From positions 1 through 18,565 of the forward strand of contig PAZI01000021.1 of NCBI GenBank assembly GCA_002715545.1: a stretch of 18,565 nucleotides of DNA, read 5' to 3'. This document shows positions 10,501 to 16,500 of this stretch, piece by piece. A program made the translations under genes and the position numbers. The notes beneath the pieces were generated by a model that searched no databases, was not told the DNA's origin, and was given only the letters and a program-made list of their open reading frames with translations. This DNA comes from Methanobacteriota archaeon (GTDB lineage: Archaea > Thermoplasmatota > Poseidoniia > Poseidoniales > SP79). Positions within the stretch are counted from its first letter, which is position 1; the number at the start of each line of letters is the position of its first letter.

Positions 10501-13500
10501 TCCAACCACCCCAAGACTGATCTTCCCAGTAATCGAAAACCGAGTCTGTATGCGAATAATCACCCGCCCCCGCTGTCCATGTGTAGAGTTCACCCGGTGA
10601 CGCGAATTTAGTATTAACTTCCTTCAGAAAAGTATAATTCGAATCCTTATCATTTGTTGACTGCAGCGCTGATCCATCTTGAAAGATTACATAGGGCGTG
10701 TAGCTCACAGCCTCATTATTTAAATTTACTGAACTCATATTACCAGAAGGATTCTTTAGTTCAGTTTTTAATGTGTAACTAGCAGACTTTATTCTACTCG
10801 CAGCTTTAACCGCAATTTGGGCATCCGTAAGGGCGACATTGTAGGTAGCCCATTTGTGCATGACACTTCCTGCACCCATCGTATCTGTATTGGCACTGAT
10901 TTGCGCCCCCATCACCCTGGACTCACCAGCAAGCTCAAAGTTTCCAGCCAACACGCCCACATGGTCACCATCCACATAAAGGCGGGTTTCCCCCGCGGCT
11001 ACGTCATTCACGACCACGACATGGACATCGCGATCGAAGACAGATGCAACACTCTTACCCTCGACAGCTGTGAAAACATTGTCTGCAACACCAAATGCAG
11101 TCGTGCCGAAGACCCCTTTTCTATTCCACTGATCCAGCTTAATCGCAAAGGCATTGTTTCCAGCTATCGCCGTTGACCCCGATCCCCCTGAGGTCTCCTT
11201 GATCGCCTTGAAGAAGAACTCGTAACTGGTGTCTCCAGATAAATCACCGAAGTCGACAATCATTGAGCCGTAAATCTTCTCATTCAACTCTTGAGGATAA
11301 CTATTGTTTGTTGCAGGGAATTTAAAGCCATTGAAAGGCACAACAAATGTTCGATTTTGTTGGTTCTGCGCATCTAATTTAATGTCATAGGTTATCCCTG
11401 CTCCATCATAATCACTTCTATATGTATCACCTACACTTGGATTACGAGGCACCGCCTGCTTGATATTCTGCGATGTAATTTGCTCAAACGTGACTGGCAT
11501 ACTATCTTGATAGTACCCTCCATTTATACTATTTGTTTTAATTTCTCCATTTCTATTCATAGCCCCATCCCCATCAGATGAAGGAAGCAGTTTGAGCTTG
11601 TTTAAGCCATCCCATGCATACAGCGGCATACCTACCCAATATTTGGAATTTTCGGAGTGATCTTTGAGCTGCCTATACTCATATTTCAAATTATATTTAT
11701 TATTTACTTCAGTATCCCATTTTTGTTTCCAATCAAAATCGCTAGCGACATCATTATCTTTAAGCACACCCGAAAGATATCCGTAAAGCTTAGTATCACC
11801 AGGCTCTGATTCACGAGTTAGTTTAAATATTTGGCCATCGCTAAAAACAACCTCCCGACCAATACCCATATGAACCGTTAGTTCATCTACAACTATACCT
11901 GAATTAGTATAATCTCCTTGGGCATAGCCACTAATATGATTAACAGTAACTCCTTGGTTTTTAAGCTCACCCCACTTATTTACATAACTTTGCCCATCAA
12001 AGATGGAATTATAATTTATACTATCTACCGTGAAATTATATACACGACTATAGCCTAGATGTTCAAGAACTGCATCTTGATCAGCCTGACCTAGCTCATG
12101 GAACATTGTGTTCGGATTAACCGAACCCTCGAATGGTATAGTACCATTTTCGTAATCCCCCCCTTTTCCCTGTATAAAATAAAATCTTAACTCTTCAGCG
12201 CCATCTACAGACAACCTCGAATTTCCGTTCAATTTGGTAGGTGTGATATCAAAACTTTCACTTTCGATACTACTTTTCTTAACAAAACCTGCATGATGCA
12301 ATGCAGCATCCATCGTGTACCAATATTCTCCCGCCTTAACATCTACATAGCCTACCTGACGAAGAAGTGTAGTTGGCTCCCATACATAAACCTCAACATC
12401 TTCAAATATCGGATCACCCTTATCATTCAATTCCTGCACATCTCTGGATCCAGTAATGCGCTGTATTGTTTTGGTTTTTTCGACAATATCAGGTTCAGGT
12501 AAGTTGCGTAGATCCTCCGACAGATCCGCATCTCCAGAAATAGAAATATCTGAACCGGCAATAAGGTTAATATCGCCTTCAGCTTCAAGGTATGCCGCCC
12601 CCTCGCTCGCAAATATCTTGAGTATCGCAGACGAAAGCTCTTCCTCCTTAATCTCACCTTCAACCAACTTTGTCGCCCCCCATTGCGCATCTACTCCAGC
12701 TCGAACATCTATATCGCCTGAAGACACAACATCACCCGAAATGGACACATCGCCCGTGGAATTAAGAAGCATGCGTCGCGGCATTGAACCCGTTGTCTCA
12801 ATAACCCCTTCAATAATGATTTCTGAAGCTAACACCTCAATAGGCACTCCTGAAGTTACCTTCGCACGCGCCTTGGTCGTTTGACTTCTATCCACGAAAA
12901 ATCTTCCTACAGATGTAGCCTGAAGTCGATCCGTAGACTGCAGTTCTTGATTGCTATTTTGTCCAATTGATACCTTGGCCTCATCCAAGACTGATATATT
13001 GGGCGCATTCAGATCTATGCGTCTTGATGCGTTGAGATTCCCTGTGATTGAAAGATCGCCCGAAACGCTACTAATCAGCACCTCGGGAACCTTTGCAAAT
13101 GCATCCGGCGAGAGTTGACCAACAGTGCCAGCCATTGTGATGTGGCCATTTACCGTTGACACCAAAATCGACCCTTTCGAACTCGCATCCAATACCCCTC
13201 CCCTATTACTGACAGAGCCCTTCTTGATATCTCCCTCAAGTGCACCATAAAGAACATCCGAACCTTTGTTTGCTGGCTTTGTTAATGTAATCGAACCACT
13301 TGAAAAGTATATGATTTGACCTGCCTCAATCGATGAGTTGATCTTATCAACTTTTATACTTCCGTTAACTTTCGAATAGTCTTCCAAAGCCGTAACAGAA
13401 GGCTGCTGCAAATTGGCGCCCACAAACACACCCTCCTCACGAAACAGAACAGCATGCAAAGATCCCGATCCATGGCTGGATGCGTGCACCGGAACATCAA

Positions 13501-16500
13501 AATAGAATGAATTATCCCCATTCCGGGTAATCACAAAGGAGCGGTTGTAGATAGGCGCACTATCCCCGGTGGCCCCACTCAATTGGACAATGTCACCGGT
13601 CTGGTAGGGGTGCGGATCGACAGTATGTGCAACCGCCTTCGGATTAGAGTTCGTACTAAAAGCGGGAAGTTTTGAAAGTTTTCTCACTCCGCTGACTTCT
13701 GCCGTCAAGGCGCCCCAGTTCAACCTGAACTTCTCTGCATCGTCGTCATTGAGGATGGCGGAAAGAGTGCCGTATAATATTGTATCTCCCGAATTAGCGT
13801 CGGCGCTCAGGACAAGCTTTTGCCCCTTCTCGAATTCAATATTTTGGCCACTTCTATATGATCTGCCTATCGAATCCACCGAGATCCCGGACTCGGAGTA
13901 GTCTCCAGCCTCATAATATCCATCTGGCCTGTTTATAGTGACCCTTAACCCTTGTGAAACAATGAGACGATCATCAGCCACAACATGACCTCCAACCCCA
14001 ACTAAAACGACGCCCGACTCGCTGTTCACCGAAACATCGGAACCCGAATCATGGGACTTCAATACACCATCTATATTGATATGGCGATCGGCCCAAATAT
14101 TGATACTGCTCGATTCACCACTACCAGCCTTTGCCTTGGTCAAGATCCCACTCTTTGCATTCATGTCGAATGCCTTTTGATGAGCAACCCCACCCTCTAC
14201 ATTGATATCCACCCAATCTGATGCAATGATAAGACCCCCAACGGAACCATTGCCAACCGCTTGTTCGGCCCCTCCCAAAAGAAGTTGCCCCCTGACATCA
14301 ATATTGACACCCCCACTTGCTGCAGTAGCAACTAAATCAACATTATCAGCCGTCGCACCCCCTATATCATACTGTACACCAGCTCGAACTGATCCACGTA
14401 AATCAAATCCATCAGCAGCCTCGATATTTACCGTACCGCCTTTCACATTTGTTGCAACATCTGAACCTTGCCCAATCCATATCGTTCCCGCTGACTGGAT
14501 CAACACTTCGTTATCTGCATTGATTAGTGTAGCCTGCGGGTAATAAACACCTTTTGAAATTGGATCTCCATCAGGACCCGGAACAGTGCCATCTGATATA
14601 CCAATCTGGCCAAGCCTTAGGGAACCATCAGATAAAACATGGACTCGATATTCAGATTCGACATCATTCGCCGAAATATTCGAATCAGGAGCAACCTCAA
14701 TTGTATTGTTGAATAGCTTTATCTCGCCCCCAGCTGCCAAGAGCATGGAACTGGCGGATTTCGTGGCTCCAGATATCGTGACATCTTCAGCTGCCCCGAT
14801 ATGGACTAAATAGTTATCAAAGTCAGGGTGATATGATGCCTTATTTTCACGCTTCAGGTATTGGGAATTAACCACACCTGAATCTCCTCCCTTAACGGTA
14901 TCACCAATCAATTCACCCAGGATTTCTCGAGCCCCCTTGGCAACATCTTCAACCAAAACCAGGACCCCACCATTACTGAAGAAAACCTTGTCTCCAGACC
15001 TGAGAGATCTTGAAAGCGGTTCCACCTTGATACCCCTACCTGGATTCACATAATCATTCCCCAAGACATAATCTTGACCATTAGACAGGACAACCTCCAT
15101 ACCCAAACGCCCCAAACCAATCTCTGAACTAGAGCCATGCACCGTAATGAGACCTGACATATTGACCGATCTGGCCCCCAATTCGATTCGACCAGACGAT
15201 TCAAGTACGCCAGACTCCTTGGCAATGGTCAGGTTGCCTTTGATTGAATTAATCTCCAATGATGATGTATCGGTAGTATGTACCGCTGTAGCAATCTCCC
15301 CTGCTCTTATCGTGGCAAAATCTAATCTGCCGTAAAGGGTGGTCTCACCCGATTTGACATCTCGATTAAGCGTCAAAACACCACCCTCAACAAATCGAAC
15401 CTTATCTCCAACCTTGAGATCAAACTCGACAACATCAACTTTGATCCCTGAATTACCATGATCTCCTATTTCATAAGATTTCGCACTACTTGCCCTTACC
15501 GGAAAATCTAACTGCAAGTGTCCCAAACGACTGTTGATCCAGACATCATTTGTTCCGTTGATTACTATGCGACCCTCTGAACCAGTGGTTGCCAAACGGC
15601 CCGTTCCATCAATCTCAATGCTCTTTTTTAATTTCTCCTCTTTATCATTAACTGAAATTCTAATTTCATCATCGGCCATGATTGTTCCATCAATCCGAAG
15701 CCCCTGATCACTCGATAGAATCACGTCAGAACCATCACCACCGGCAATGAGGCTCCCTTGCAGATTCCAACTTTCATCACTATGCAAAATAATTGACCCA
15801 GCCTTGGTTTCCAGCAAACCGCTGGCTGTCAGTTCAAACCCTACGCTGTTTGAAGAAGGGCCACTATTCACTATGATTTCTGAATGTGCTACGACTGGTG
15901 CCCTGATGGAAAAGTTGCCATTTTTACCATCCGAGCTTCCAAGTATCACACTTGAACCCACACCCTGCGCCGCAATGCTGTAAGATTTTACTGCTCTCAA
16001 GTTTCCATCCTTAAGACCTAAAAAGCCAAGCTCTTCAGCTACTGTTTCTCCCAACGATGTGCCTGAAGAATCGAAACGAAGAAGCTCAAAATCGTGGAAA
16101 GAAGCAAACAATAGACGGCCGTTTCTTATCCCGACATCAATGTCGGTCTTGGAATAACCCGCCTCTTCAGTTGCCCTCTTTAGATCAACAACCAAATCCT
16201 CAAGAGATTCATTATCTTTACTCTCTTCTTGTGAGACGCTTACAGAACCAATGGTTCCACCATCCTTGTCCAGCCAAAGTTGAATATTCACATCCTGCTC
16301 CAAAACGGAATCAAAGGAAGATGTAAATCCTTCTGCAATCAACTCGTGAGTATAACCTTTAGGCTGTATATCGATAGGGGATGTACCCCTTAGCTCAATA
16401 CGACTATTATCTGCCCAGGTTTCAACTCTAGCTGTACCATAAAGATCAATACTCTTTGGGGATGCCGATCGTTCATCCCCACCAATAAGAAGAACCGAAG

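Noticed and set aside
12427..12690. Minus-strand open frame of 87 codons, and similar ones at 7099-7281, 10396-10593 and 17185-17394
   Set aside because: They are in a different phase (lowest coordinate 1 modulo 3) within the giant gene. The main frame continues without interruption through all of them.
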